From the NCBI GenBank assembly GCA_030530145.1, contig JAUMVN010000017.1, positions 1 to 51,574 of the forward strand: 51,574 bases of DNA, read 5' to 3'. The position numbers and the translations under genes were made by a program. Of this stretch, positions 1-7,961 are shown piece by piece. Under the pieces are notes generated by a model that saw only the letters and a list, made by a program, of their open reading frames with translations, ran no database searches and was not told where the DNA came from. The stretch is from Coriobacteriia bacterium (GTDB lineage: Bacteria; Actinomycetota; Coriobacteriia; Coriobacteriales; Atopobiaceae). The first letter of the stretch is position 1. The number at the start of each line of letters is the position of its first letter.

Positions 1-1
1 C

Positions 2-271
2 ATGCAGCTCGAGTCCGGCGCCGTCGACGCCGTGGCCTGCGACCTCTCCATCGCGGCTTACCAGCTCGCCGCCAAGCCCGACGCCTACGAGCAGCTCTCC
101 GAGGAGCTCTCGAGCGAGCACTACGCCGTGGGCTTCAAGAAGGGCGACGACGTCACGGCCGAGACCGTGACCGAAACCCTCAAGGCCATGGACGCCGACG
201 GCTTCGTCAAGGAGCTCTGCGAGAAGTACGCCGACCAGGGCATCTCTTACTCCAACTGGTGCCTGGCGTAG
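2..271 (+). CDS. Amino-acid ABC transporter substrate-binding protein, C-terminal part
   Basis: Only the last 89 residues are in the window; the reading frame is open to the left edge, so the first ATG seen is probably internal. The segment VDAVACDLSIAAYQLA followed by YAVGFKKGDD is the pattern of lobe 1 of family 3 solute-binding proteins (polar amino acid binding), where the strand after GAVDAV and the FKKG turn line the ligand cleft. It is followed by a permease at 353 and an ATPase at 1055 on the same strand, so it should be the extracytoplasmic receptor of this importer. The ligand cannot be read from this fragment. The family call is firm by motif and context. Confidence 0.85.
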   Translation: MQLESGAVDAVACDLSIAAYQLAAKPDAYEQLSEELSSEHYAVGFKKGDDVTAETVTETLKAMDADGFVKELCEKYADQGISYSNWCLA

Positions 272-352
272 CGTAAAGAGAGTCAACCGTCGCAGGCGCC
301 GCCGCCCCATTCGGGCGACGGTGCCTGCGCGCCGTTTGCGAAAGGGGAGCGC

Positions 353-1006
353 GTGGACCTTCTTACCATGGCCGGCATGCTGGGCCAGGGCTTCGTGGTG
401 AGCCTGCAGATCTTCGTCTTCACGCTGGTGGGGTCGCTGCCGCTCGGCATGCTCGTGGCGTTCGCCCGCATGAGCAAGTTCAAGCCGCTCGCGCTTCTGG
501 CCCGCGCGTACATCTCGATCATGCGCGGCACCCCGCTGATGCTGCAGATGTTCGCCATCTACTTCATGCCGTACTACGTCTTCGGCATCAGCCTGACCAC
601 GGACAGCAAGTGGTATGCGACCATCGTGGCGTTCATCATCAACTACGCCGCTTACTTCGCCGAGATCTACCGCTCCGGCATCCAGTCCATCCCGCGCGGC
701 CAGTACGAGGCGGCCGAGATCCTGGGCTACTCGCCGGCGCAGACCTTCCTGCGCATCGTTTTGCCCCAGGTGGTCAAGCGCATCCTGCCGTCGGTGACCA
801 ACGAGGTCATCACCCTGGTCAAGGACACCTCGCTCGCCTTCTCCATCGGCGTCATCGAGATGTTCACCGTGGCCAAGCAGCTCGTGGCCTCGCAGGTGAG
901 CATGGTGCCGTTCGTGATCGCCGCCGTGTTCTACTGGGTGGCCAACTTCGTGATCGATGTGGCCGCCGGCCGCATCGAGAAGCGCCTCGACTACTACCAC
1001 GACTAG
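353..1006 (+). CDS. Amino-acid ABC transporter permease (HisM/GlnP type)
   Basis: The protein is 217 residues and integral to the membrane, with about five hydrophobic segments. The cytoplasmic EAA loop that docks on the ATPase is clear: YEAAEILGYSPAQ followed by FLRIVLPQ near residues 122-144. The early segment MRGTPLMLQMFAIYF is typical of the polar amino acid permease family. The start is GTG at 353, chosen because GGGGAG lies 5-10 nt upstream. It lies between the binding protein and the ATPase, and a single permease gene suggests a homodimeric channel. The substrate is probably a polar amino acid, which is inference from the family. Confidence 0.92.
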   Translation: MDLLTMAGMLGQGFVVSLQIFVFTLVGSLPLGMLVAFARMSKFKPLALLARAYISIMRGTPLMLQMFAIYFMPYYVFGISLTTDSKWYATIVAFIINYAAYFAEIYRSGIQSIPRGQYEAAEILGYSPAQTFLRIVLPQVVKRILPSVTNEVITLVKDTSLAFSIGVIEMFTVAKQLVASQVSMVPFVIAAVFYWVANFVIDVAAGRIEKRLDYYHD

Positions 1007-1054
1007 GCGACGGCGGGCGGCGCCCCCGCCCGTCTTTGTTGCAAGGAGGTCCCT

Positions 1055-1849
1055 GTGAGCGATTCCGTTTCCGCCGCCTCGGCACCCGCGGCCGCCCCTG
1101 CCGCCCCCGTGGTCGCGGTCGACCACGCGAAGAAGTGCTTCGGCGACATCGAGGTCCTGCGCGACATCTCGCTGGCGGTCAACCCGGGCGAGGTCGTGGC
1201 CATCATCGGCCCCTCGGGCGGCGGCAAGTCCACGCTGCTGCGCTGCATGACGCTGCTCGAGACCCTGGACGCCGGCGACCTTTCCTACGGCGACCTGGCC
1301 GTCTGCCGCGACGGCTCGTATGGCGACAAGCGCGTGCTGGCCGACGCCCGCTCCCGCTTCGGCCTCGTGTTCCAGAACTACAACCTCTTCCCGCACTTCT
1401 CGGTGCTGCGCAACGTCATGGACGCGCCCATCTGCGTCCAGAAGCGCGACCGCGCCGAGGTGGAGTCGCAGGCCCGCGCGCTTCTTGCCAAGATGGGCCT
1501 TACGGGCAACGAGGAGAAGGTCCCGTGCCAGCTCTCCGGCGGCCAGCAGCAGCGCGCGAGCATCGCCCGCGCCCTGGCGATGAACCCGCGGATCGTCTTC
1601 TTCGACGAGCCGACGAGCGCGCTCGACCCTGAGCTCACGGCCGAGGTGCTCAAGGTCATCAAGGGCCTCGCGGCCGAGGACATGACGATGGTCATCGTCA
1701 CGCACGAGATGAGCTTCGCGCGCGAGGTCGCCGACCGGATCGTCTTCATGGACGGCGGCGTCATCGTGGAGCAGGGCCCGGCACGCGAGCTTATCGACAA
1801 CCCGCGCGAGGAGCGCACGCGCGCGTTTCTTGCCCAGCGCGGGGCGTAG
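1055..1849 (+). CDS. Amino-acid ABC transporter ATP-binding protein (GlnQ/HisP type)
   Basis: The 264-residue ATPase should power the importer encoded just upstream. Walker [10 protein letters not shown] is at residues 52-60, the signature LSGGQQQR starts at about 160, Walker B IVFFDEP is at 180-186 with catalytic E185, and the switch histidine is H217 in THEMSFA. The first 20 residues are an Ala/Pro-rich extension that most relatives lack. The start is GTG at 1055 with AAGGAGG upstream. It ends the operon and converges on the sensor kinase gene at 1915. Its last codons lie inside a 21-nt stretch that recurs exactly at 7885-7905 (see findings). Confidence 0.95.
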   Translation: MSDSVSAASAPAAAPAAPVVAVDHAKKCFGDIEVLRDISLAVNPGEVVAIIGPSGGGKSTLLRCMTLLETLDAGDLSYGDLAVCRDGSYGDKRVLADARSRFGLVFQNYNLFPHFSVLRNVMDAPICVQKRDRAEVESQARALLAKMGLTGNEEKVPCQLSGGQQQRASIARALAMNPRIVFFDEPTSALDPELTAEVLKVIKGLAAEDMTMVIVTHEMSFAREVADRIVFMDGGVIVEQGPARELIDNPREERTRAFLAQRGA

Positions 1850-1914
1850 ACAACTCGGTAATTCGCTGAACTGTCGCTGCTATTCGAAAGGGTGCGCGCC
1901 TTGACCCTCCGCGC

Positions 1915-3219
1915 CTACTCCCGCACAGGGAGGATAACGTTGAGGTGGAAGACGTTGCCTTGGGTGCGGGCGTGCAGAGTGCCGTGGTAGCGCTCGGCCA
2001 CAAGCTGCATCGAGCGCATGCCGAAACCGTGGTTTGCCTGGTCTATTTTGCTCGTCTTGGGAAGGCCGTCGGCGCCAAAGGACACCTGGCCGGCAAAGTA
2101 GTTCTCAACGTGCACAACAGCCGTGTCGCCCGCGCGGCGTACCACCAGGCTGATGCTGCGCCGACCGGCCTCATCGATTGCTTGCACGGCCTCGATGGCG
2201 TTGTCCAGCGCGTTGAGTATCAGCGAGTAGAGGTCGCTCGGCTTCATGAACGCTAGCGCGGTGCCGTCGGCGATGCACGACAGTGTGACCCCCTCGCGCG
2301 CGCAGGCCAGGGACTTCTCGGTTAATAGCACGTCAAGGGCCTCGTTGCCCGTGCGGATGCCGCTGTCGTAGACCTTGACGGCATCGGCCATCTCGGCCAC
2401 GATGCCCGGCGGCAGCTCCGAGGCCTCGCCCAGGTCGCGGATCATGTGCTTGATGTCGTGGCACTTCACGTTGATGGCCTCGATGGTGTCACGACTAACC
2501 TGGTATTGCGTGCGCTCGTCGGCCATGATCTGCTCGAGGGTGGCGGCTTCAAGTTCGGCGCGCTTGCTATAGAGGGCTTCATACTCAAAGAGCAGGACGC
2601 CCACGCACAACAGACAGTGGACCAGCCGGCAGGCCAGGCACAGAGAGAAGGGCACGCCGCCCTCGGCCAGCTCTTTGACCACCACGTCGAAGCCGATGAT
2701 GGCAAAGATGACCACCGGCATCATGATGAGCATGACATGCTGCTCGATCAGGGCCAACCCCTGGCGGCGAATGCGCTTGATGAGGAGGCCCCAACACAAC
2801 CCGTAGACCACGGCAAAGGGGACGACCATGTTAAAGGCGGCCCCCACGTTGCTGATCTGCGGGATTACCTGGCCTACAAGGTTGCCGATCCCGCTCGCCA
2901 GATTTTGCAGGGTGTAGCCTGCGGTGCAGCAAAAGAAGCCCGTCCATACGCTTGCGTCAAAGATAAAGACCACGGCAAATAGCGATGTCAGTAGCGAGCA
3001 GCCAAAGACCACCAGCAAGATCCACGACTGCCCTGACCCCGGCATCGACAACGGAACAAAGACCGAGAGCGCTCCCGCCCAAGCCATGACCACCACGGCG
3101 AGAACCGCAAGGCGCCCTGCAGGCTTTTCTCGCAAAGGCAGGCTCAAGGCAAAGAGCGCCGTGGCCATCAGGATCTGCAGGCAGGTGAAGAATGATGACC
3201 CAAGGTCCGCGGACAACAT
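1915..3219 (-). CDS. GHKL-family sensor histidine kinase (AgrC/LytS-like), system 1
   Basis: This 434-residue protein has about six transmembrane helices in the first 220 residues, then a coiled linker and a cytoplasmic kinase part. The probable phospho-accepting histidine is H254 in KCHDIKHM, the pattern of the Agr-type kinase class. The ATP-binding N box is NALDNAIEA and the G box is NHGFGMRS. The ATG overlaps the stop of the response regulator gene by one base (TGATG), so the two are translationally coupled. It is a paralogue of the kinase at 9705; both share the membrane motif AGYTLQNLASG. The stimulus is unknown. No agrB or agrD gene is seen near it. Confidence 0.9.
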   Translation of the reverse strand: MLSADLGSSFFTCLQILMATALFALSLPLREKPAGRLAVLAVVVMAWAGALSVFVPLSMPGSGQSWILLVVFGCSLLTSLFAVVFIFDASVWTGFFCCTAGYTLQNLASGIGNLVGQVIPQISNVGAAFNMVVPFAVVYGLCWGLLIKRIRRQGLALIEQHVMLIMMPVVIFAIIGFDVVVKELAEGGVPFSLCLACRLVHCLLCVGVLLFEYEALYSKRAELEAATLEQIMADERTQYQVSRDTIEAINVKCHDIKHMIRDLGEASELPPGIVAEMADAVKVYDSGIRTGNEALDVLLTEKSLACAREGVTLSCIADGTALAFMKPSDLYSLILNALDNAIEAVQAIDEAGRRSISLVVRRAGDTAVVHVENYFAGQVSFGADGLPKTSKIDQANHGFGMRSMQLVAERYHGTLHARTQGNVFHLNVILPVRE

Positions 3220-3938
3220 CAGATGCTCCCGCCCAGGTAGTCGGCAAAGGTGTCGAGAACCGCTTTCTTCTTGGCGCGGCTGGCGTACAGGACGGAGCCG
3301 TCGTCCATCCTGACCTCGCCCGCCTGCATCGAGCGCACGTGGTCCATATTGACCAGGCAGCTGCTCGAGATGCGCACGAAGGGGCCGCCCGCCAGCTCCT
3401 TCTCCAGGGCCGAGAGGGACCCGCGCATGCGCAGGGGCTCCTCATCGGCGCTGCCCGCGAGGCGGTAGATGAGGTCGTGGGCCTGCGTCTCGACATAGAC
3501 AATCTCGGCGCAGGGAACAACGCGCAGGCCGCTGCGGGTGCTCACGGTCACATGCTCGCGTCGGTTGCGCGCGATGGCCCGCATTGCCTTGTCCATGCGC
3601 ATCGAGAAGTGGTAGTAGCTCACGGGCTTCACGATGAAGTCCAGGGCGTCTACTTGGTAGCCCCGAACGGCATACTGTGCCAGGTTGGTGACAAAGATGA
3701 GGGGGACCGTCGGGTCGTAGGTGCGCAGTAGCTCGGCCGCCTCCATGCCGTTGATCCCCGGCAGGTCGATGTCCATGAACACCAGGTCATAGGTGCGGTG
3801 AGACTTGATCAGCGGAACGGCGTTCTCGCTTCTCGCCACCTTGAACTCGATGTGTTGCTCGGCTCCGTAGCGCGCGATCAGCGCACAGAGGTCGTCCGCG
3901 GCGCGCGCATCGTCCTCGACCATCATGACCTGATACAT
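3219..3938 (-). CDS. LytTR-family response regulator, system 1
   Basis: The 239-residue cytoplasmic regulator has a receiver domain (about 1-120; acidic pocket EDD, phospho-acceptor D56 in FMDIDLPG, KPVS near the end) followed by a LytTR DNA-binding domain (about 135-235, with FVRISSSCLVN and the C-terminal YLGG). I start it at ATG 3938 because GGGAGGAG lies a good distance upstream; an upstream in-frame TTG at 3944 is less likely. It is the first gene of the pair with the kinase at 1915. It is divergent from the GH3 operon that starts at 4169, and the intergenic space contains a LytTR-like direct repeat, so control of that operon is a reasonable inference. Confidence 0.92.
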   Translation of the reverse strand: MYQVMMVEDDARAADDLCALIARYGAEQHIEFKVARSENAVPLIKSHRTYDLVFMDIDLPGINGMEAAELLRTYDPTVPLIFVTNLAQYAVRGYQVDALDFIVKPVSYYHFSMRMDKAMRAIARNRREHVTVSTRSGLRVVPCAEIVYVETQAHDLIYRLAGSADEEPLRMRGSLSALEKELAGGPFVRISSSCLVNMDHVRSMQAGEVRMDDGSVLYASRAKKKAVLDTFADYLGGSI

Positions 3939-4045
3939 ATGCAACTCCTCCCATGCTGCATGGTAACCCGGGCCAGCCGGCCATCAACGCGGCGTTTAGG
4001 TGCCCGGCGCCGTCCGTCCGTTGGCCAGCCCCTCGTGCCGTCGCC

Positions 4046-4079
4046 GTCAACTCGTGTACCGATTCGGGCAACTCGCGCG
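4046..4079. promoter_or_regulatory. Candidate LytTR operator (direct repeat, 21-bp period)
   Basis: CAACTCG begins at 4048 and again at 4069, in the contexts GTCAACTCGTG and GGCAACTCGCG, on the same face of the helix two turns apart. LytTR regulators are known to bind pairs of roughly 9-bp direct repeats separated by 12-13 bp, which is this geometry. The site lies between the divergent regulator gene (start 3938) and the GH3 operon (start 4169). The same core, GCAACTCGTGCCG, appears at 11781 and 11896, upstream of the second LytTR gene. Assignment to this regulator is inference. Confidence 0.5.
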
Positions 4080-4168
4080 CTTCTTGCCGAGGCGGGTCTA
4101 CCTTCAAGCCGCAAAACAAGGCATCCGCCCGACCCGCGGGCGGCGCCGCGGAAGAAGGGAAGTAAGCC

Positions 4169-4324
4169 ATGCGGGGAATCAAGAAAGAGGTTTGGAAGGG
4201 GCTTGCGGCGATTGCGATCGCGCTGTTCACGATCGCGATGATGGCGGCGCCCGTCGCCGAGTCCTATTCCGGCAAGATCAACACGGCGTTGGGCATCAGC
4301 ACCACGCGCGTCGTCAACGATTAA
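4169..4324 (+). CDS. Small single-helix membrane protein ahead of GH3
   Basis: A 51-codon reading frame starts at ATG 4169 with AGGGAAG upstream and ends 10 nt before the GH3 start. It has a basic N-terminus (MRGIKKEVWKG), one hydrophobic helix (about residues 11-30) and a polar tail ending GISTTRVVND. From memory, single-chain permuted GH3 enzymes of Firmicutes begin with a membrane helix followed by a similar motif (INxxLGxxTYxVV), so this may be that anchor segment encoded as a separate peptide. A secreted signal peptide is an alternative. The coding call rests on the ribosome site, tight spacing and sensible composition. Confidence 0.7.
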   Translation: MRGIKKEVWKGLAAIAIALFTIAMMAAPVAESYSGKINTALGISTTRVVND

Positions 4325-4334
4325 GGGGGCGCGC

Positions 4335-7300
4335 ATGACTGTAAACGTAAGCAGGCGCGGGTTCCTGAAGGCCATGGGCATCTCGGCCACCGGCGCCGCC
4401 GCCTTCGCGAGCGCCTCTCCGGCCACTGTCGCTCTGGCGGACAACACCGCGTCCACCGACGAGTCCCTCTATCGCTACGTGGGCGAGTACGGCTGCGACA
4501 TCATGGACCAGTCAAAGCTCCAGGAGCTTGAGGACGATTGCGCCGAGCAGGGTGCCTACGAGACCGCCAACGGCCTGGTCCTGCTGCGCAACGACAACGA
4601 CGCGCTCCCGCTGGCCGCGGGCTCCAAGGTGACTCTTCTGGGCCAGAACTCCATTGAGTCCACCATTGAGGAAGAGTCGACGGGCGGCTTCGGCGCCCCT
4701 GCAAAGAAGAGCGGCCCCTTCTATAGCTACCACTCCGGCGGCGACTCCACCAAGGGCGCGCTTGTCTCGACCGTGACGTACCTCGAGTGCATGCAGAACG
4801 TCTATGAGGTCAACCAGGCCCAGGTAGAGGCTTATCAGACGAGCGGCTACAAGCGCGTCAAGTCCACCGACGAACCAGAGGTCGGCGAGGCTCCCGCAAG
4901 CCTCTACACCGATGAGCTCAAGGCCAGCTGGGCCAACTACGGCGACGCCGCCATCATCATGCTGACCCGTCAGGGCTCCGAGGACTGCGACCTTCTCCTC
5001 AAGGACCCGACCGGCATCTCGTATATGGCGCTTCACCAGGAGGAGAAGGACCTTCTCGCCCTGGTCAAGGAGCAAAAGGAGGCCGGCGTCTTTAAGCGCG
5101 TCGTCGTGCTGATCAACTCCAGCTGGGCCATCGAGATCGGCGACCTTCCCAGCTACGGCGTCGATGCCGTGCTGTGGGTGGGCGCTCCCGGCGCCACCGG
5201 CTTCAAGGGCGTGGCGCAGGTCTTGACCGGCGAGGTCTGCCCCTCCGGCCACCTGGTCGACACCTTTGCGAAGAACTCGCTTTCCGCTCCGGCCATCACT
5301 TATGCCCAGGAGAACACCCCTACCTGGAAGAACCTCGATGAGGTCCTGGACGGTTGCGCCGACACTGACAAGTTCGTGAGCTACTACCTGGTTTACGCCG
5401 AGAACATCTACGTGGGCTACAAGTACTATGAGACCCGCTATGAGGACAGCGTCCTGGGCCGGGGCAACGCTACGAGCGCCACCGGCTCCTCCACCGGCGC
5501 CGCCTGGAACTACACCGACGAGATCGCCTATCCCTTTGGTTACGGCCTTTCCTACACCGAGTTCGAGCAGAAGCTCGACGGCGTGACCTACGACTCCGCC
5601 GCCGACGCCTACACCGTCAAGGTCACCGTGACCAACACGGGCAGCGTGGCCGGCCGCAGCGTCGTGCAGGTCTACGGCCAGACCCCCTACGGCGACTACG
5701 AGAAGACCAACAAGGTCGAGAAGTCCGCGGTTCAGCTTGTGGGCTTTGGCAAGACGGCCGAGCTTGAGCCTGGCGCCTCCGAGACCGTCGAGGTTGAGGT
5801 CGAGAAGTACCTTCTCGCCAGCTATGACTATACCAAGGCCAAGGGCTATATCCTGTCTGCCGGCGACTACTACCTGGCGGTGGGCGACGACGCGCACGAC
5901 GCGTTGAACAACATCCTGGCAGCCAAGGGCGCGACGGGCATGGTCGACGTTCTGGGCAACGCCGCCGCGGGCGAGAAGGACAAGGCCTACTCCTGGAACG
6001 AGGCGTCTCTCGACACCGCCTCCTACGCCAAGTCGCGCTACTCCGACGTGGCGGTCACCAACCACTTTGACGACGCCGACATCAACACGCTGGGCTGCGA
6101 GACCGTTACCTATCTTTCCCGCAGCGATTGGGAGGGCACCTTCCCCACCGAACAGGTGGCCATCACCGCCACGGCCGAGATGATCCGCGACCTGGACGGC
6201 TACACCTATGAGATCCCGGCTGACGCGCCGGCCGTCTCGGACTTCACGCAGGGTGTGGACAGCGGCCTGACCTTTGCCGATATGTACGAGGTCGACTACG
6301 ACGACGATGAGACGTGGAACACGTTCTTGAACCAGTTCACCGTCGAGGAGATGGCCTCCATCATGCCGGACAACAACGGCTCGGCGGCCCTCGAGAACAT
6401 TGCCATGCCGGCCTCCTATCGCGGCGACGATATGGACCAGCTTGAGCAGGTCCACTTCAAGCTCACCGACCAGTCCGGCTTCCTGTGGCCGTCCATCATG
6501 CTCTCGGCGGCCACGTTTGACCGCGAGGAGATCGCCCGCCGCGCCGCGCTGACGGCCAACGAGGCCTTCTTCATGGGCTGCAATGAGATCTGGACCGGCG
6601 GCCCCAACATCCACCGCACCCCCTTCAACGGGCGAGCGACCGCCTATTACTCCGAGGACGGCCAGGTGGGATACTTCGTGGCCAAGATTCAGTCCGAGGA
6701 GTGCCAGAAGCGCGGCATCATCTTCGGTCTTAAGCACTTTTGCCTTAACGACCAGGAAGCCCACCGCGAGTCCGCGGCGACCTTCTGCAACGAGCAGGCC
6801 ATTCGCGAGCAGTACATGCGCGCCTTCGAGGGCGCCTATGCGCTGGGCGGCTGCCAGGGCATGATGACCGCCTTCAACCGCATGGGCACGACCTACTGCG
6901 GCAGCTGCAAGGAGCTTCTTACCAACGTTCTTCGCAACGAGTGGGGCGCGCACGTCATCGTGTGCTCCGATGCCGTCGTGGGCATGGACTACAAGAAGCA
7001 CTACACCGAGGATATGTCTGCGGGCATGACGTTTTGGTGCTGGGATACCGCGGGCTTCGGGGCTCCGGCCGGCGGAAAGACCGAGCCGGTGTCTAGCGAG
7101 AAGGTCCCCGCGCTCATCGACGCAGGCGACGGTAACCTGCTCAAGCTGCTGCGTCAGTGCACCAAGGACCACATCTACACCGAGACGCGCTCCATTATGG
7201 TCAACGGCATCGCGGCCGGCGCAAAGATCGAGCACATCACCCCGTGGTGGCAGACCGCGCTGACGGGTGCGAAGTTTGGCACGGGCATCCTTGCTGCCGG

Positions 7301-7385
7301 GTTCGTAGGCCTGTACGCCGCCAAGGCCTTTGTGTGGGACGAGGACGCCGCGGCGGATGCCGGCGCTAAGAAGGGAGGCGAGTAG
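4335..7385 (+). CDS. Permuted GH3 beta-glucosidase, Tat-exported, C-terminally anchored
   Basis: This 1016-residue glycoside hydrolase has its family 3 domains in swapped order. The GH3 C-terminal sandwich comes first (about 75-310, from NGLVLLRNDNDALPL), then a fibronectin III-like domain (about 395-510, after FGYGLSYTEF), then the catalytic barrel (about 640-950). The motif KHFCLNDQE (K800-H801) and the probable nucleophile D879 in IVCSDAV are present. N-terminal SRRGFLK (R7-R8) plus a hydrophobic stretch is a Tat signal. A membrane helix near 985-1005 would hold the enzyme on the cell surface. Such enzymes release terminal glucose from beta-glucosides; the precise substrate is unknown. It follows the small gene at 4169 and precedes a membrane protein by one base. 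Confidence 0.92.
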   Translation: MTVNVSRRGFLKAMGISATGAAAFASASPATVALADNTASTDESLYRYVGEYGCDIMDQSKLQELEDDCAEQGAYETANGLVLLRNDNDALPLAAGSKVTLLGQNSIESTIEEESTGGFGAPAKKSGPFYSYHSGGDSTKGALVSTVTYLECMQNVYEVNQAQVEAYQTSGYKRVKSTDEPEVGEAPASLYTDELKASWANYGDAAIIMLTRQGSEDCDLLLKDPTGISYMALHQEEKDLLALVKEQKEAGVFKRVVVLINSSWAIEIGDLPSYGVDAVLWVGAPGATGFKGVAQVLTGEVCPSGHLVDTFAKNSLSAPAITYAQENTPTWKNLDEVLDGCADTDKFVSYYLVYAENIYVGYKYYETRYEDSVLGRGNATSATGSSTGAAWNYTDEIAYPFGYGLSYTEFEQKLDGVTYDSAADAYTVKVTVTNTGSVAGRSVVQVYGQTPYGDYEKTNKVEKSAVQLVGFGKTAELEPGASETVEVEVEKYLLASYDYTKAKGYILSAGDYYLAVGDDAHDALNNILAAKGATGMVDVLGNAAAGEKDKAYSWNEASLDTASYAKSRYSDVAVTNHFDDADINTLGCETVTYLSRSDWEGTFPTEQVAITATAEMIRDLDGYTYEIPADAPAVSDFTQGVDSGLTFADMYEVDYDDDETWNTFLNQFTVEEMASIMPDNNGSAALENIAMPASYRGDDMDQLEQVHFKLTDQSGFLWPSIMLSAATFDREEIARRAALTANEAFFMGCNEIWTGGPNIHRTPFNGRATAYYSEDGQVGYFVAKIQSEECQKRGIIFGLKHFCLNDQEAHRESAATFCNEQAIREQYMRAFEGAYALGGCQGMMTAFNRMGTTYCGSCKELLTNVLRNEWGAHVIVCSDAVVGMDYKKHYTEDMSAGMTFWCWDTAGFGAPAGGKTEPVSSEKVPALIDAGDGNLLKLLRQCTKDHIYTETRSIMVNGIAAGAKIEHITPWWQTALTGAKFGTGILAAGFVGLYAAKAFVWDEDAAADAGAKKGGE

Positions 7386-7386
7386 C

Positions 7387-7785
7387 ATGAAGAAGAGCCT
7401 TACCTGCTACATCAGCCTTGTCGCGTCTGTTCTTTTGATTGTTGCCGGCGTTTATTACGTGGCGAACGGCACCGCGGTGGACAACTTCAACCCTGTCGTC
7501 GTCGGGTGTCTTGCGGCTGCTGTCGTGTTTGACGCGGTGTTCGTTTTTGTCGATACTAAGTGGTTTGACCTGGGCAACCTTGCTGCCGTGCCTTGTGTTG
7601 CCGCCGCGATTGCTCAGGTGCTGATCAACAGCATTAACACCTTTGCCGACGTCTTCTCGGGCATTACGATGTTCAACTCTAAGGGCGGCGTCGAGTGGAT
7701 CTTTGCCACCGTCGGCATGCTGGTCGTGGCCCTGCTGGCCGAGATCGTCTCGTGCTTCATCAGCAGGGATCCCAAGCGCGCCTAG
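7387..7785 (+). CDS. Four-helix membrane protein in the GH3 operon
   Basis: The 132-residue protein is almost entirely hydrophobic, with four predicted helices (about 8-28, 38-55, 62-82 and 105-125). I take ATG 7387, one base after the GH3 stop, because GGGAGG lies just upstream inside the GH3 gene; the longer in-frame reading from 7330 would run into GH3. No family is recognised. Tight coupling to the GH3 gene suggests it partners the membrane-held enzyme or handles its product, but nothing in the sequence proves that. The operon ends in a strong terminator 45 nt downstream. Confidence 0.85.
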   Translation: MKKSLTCYISLVASVLLIVAGVYYVANGTAVDNFNPVVVGCLAAAVVFDAVFVFVDTKWFDLGNLAAVPCVAAAIAQVLINSINTFADVFSGITMFNSKGGVEWIFATVGMLVVALLAEIVSCFISRDPKRA

Positions 7786-7829
7786 GCTCCCTCCCTTTCC
7801 TCCCTTCCCTTGTAAAAGAGGCGCGCTTG

Positions 7830-7861
7830 CGGCCCGCCGGCATATGCCGGCGGGCCGTTTT
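7830..7861 (+). terminator. Rho-independent terminator of the first GH3 operon
   Basis: A GC-rich perfect hairpin (CGGCCCGCCGGCA paired with TGCCGGCGGGCCG) is followed by a short T run (GTTTT). It lies downstream of the membrane protein gene ending at 7785. Confidence 0.85.
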
Positions 7862-7901
7862 GATGCCGCGACGCGCCAGTGCGCTTCTTGCCCAGCGCGG
7901 G

Positions 7902-7920
7902 GCGTGATACGCTATCACGC
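7902..7920. promoter_or_regulatory. Perfect palindrome upstream of the HAD gene
   Basis: GCGTGATA and TATCACGC are separated by CGC, immediately followed by TTGACC, which resembles a -35 hexamer. It lies 42 nt before the HAD hydrolase start. An operator is possible; no regulator is identified. Confidence 0.35.
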
Positions 7921-7961
7921 GTTGACCTGCCAGCACGTGAGCAGATGAGGAGAGAAACCGC

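Noticed and set aside
4512-7388. 958-codon open frame on the minus strand across the first GH3 gene
   Set aside because: It mirrors the GH3 gene in a GC-rich genome, has no recognisable domain and no ribosome site; the plus strand has clear catalytic motifs.
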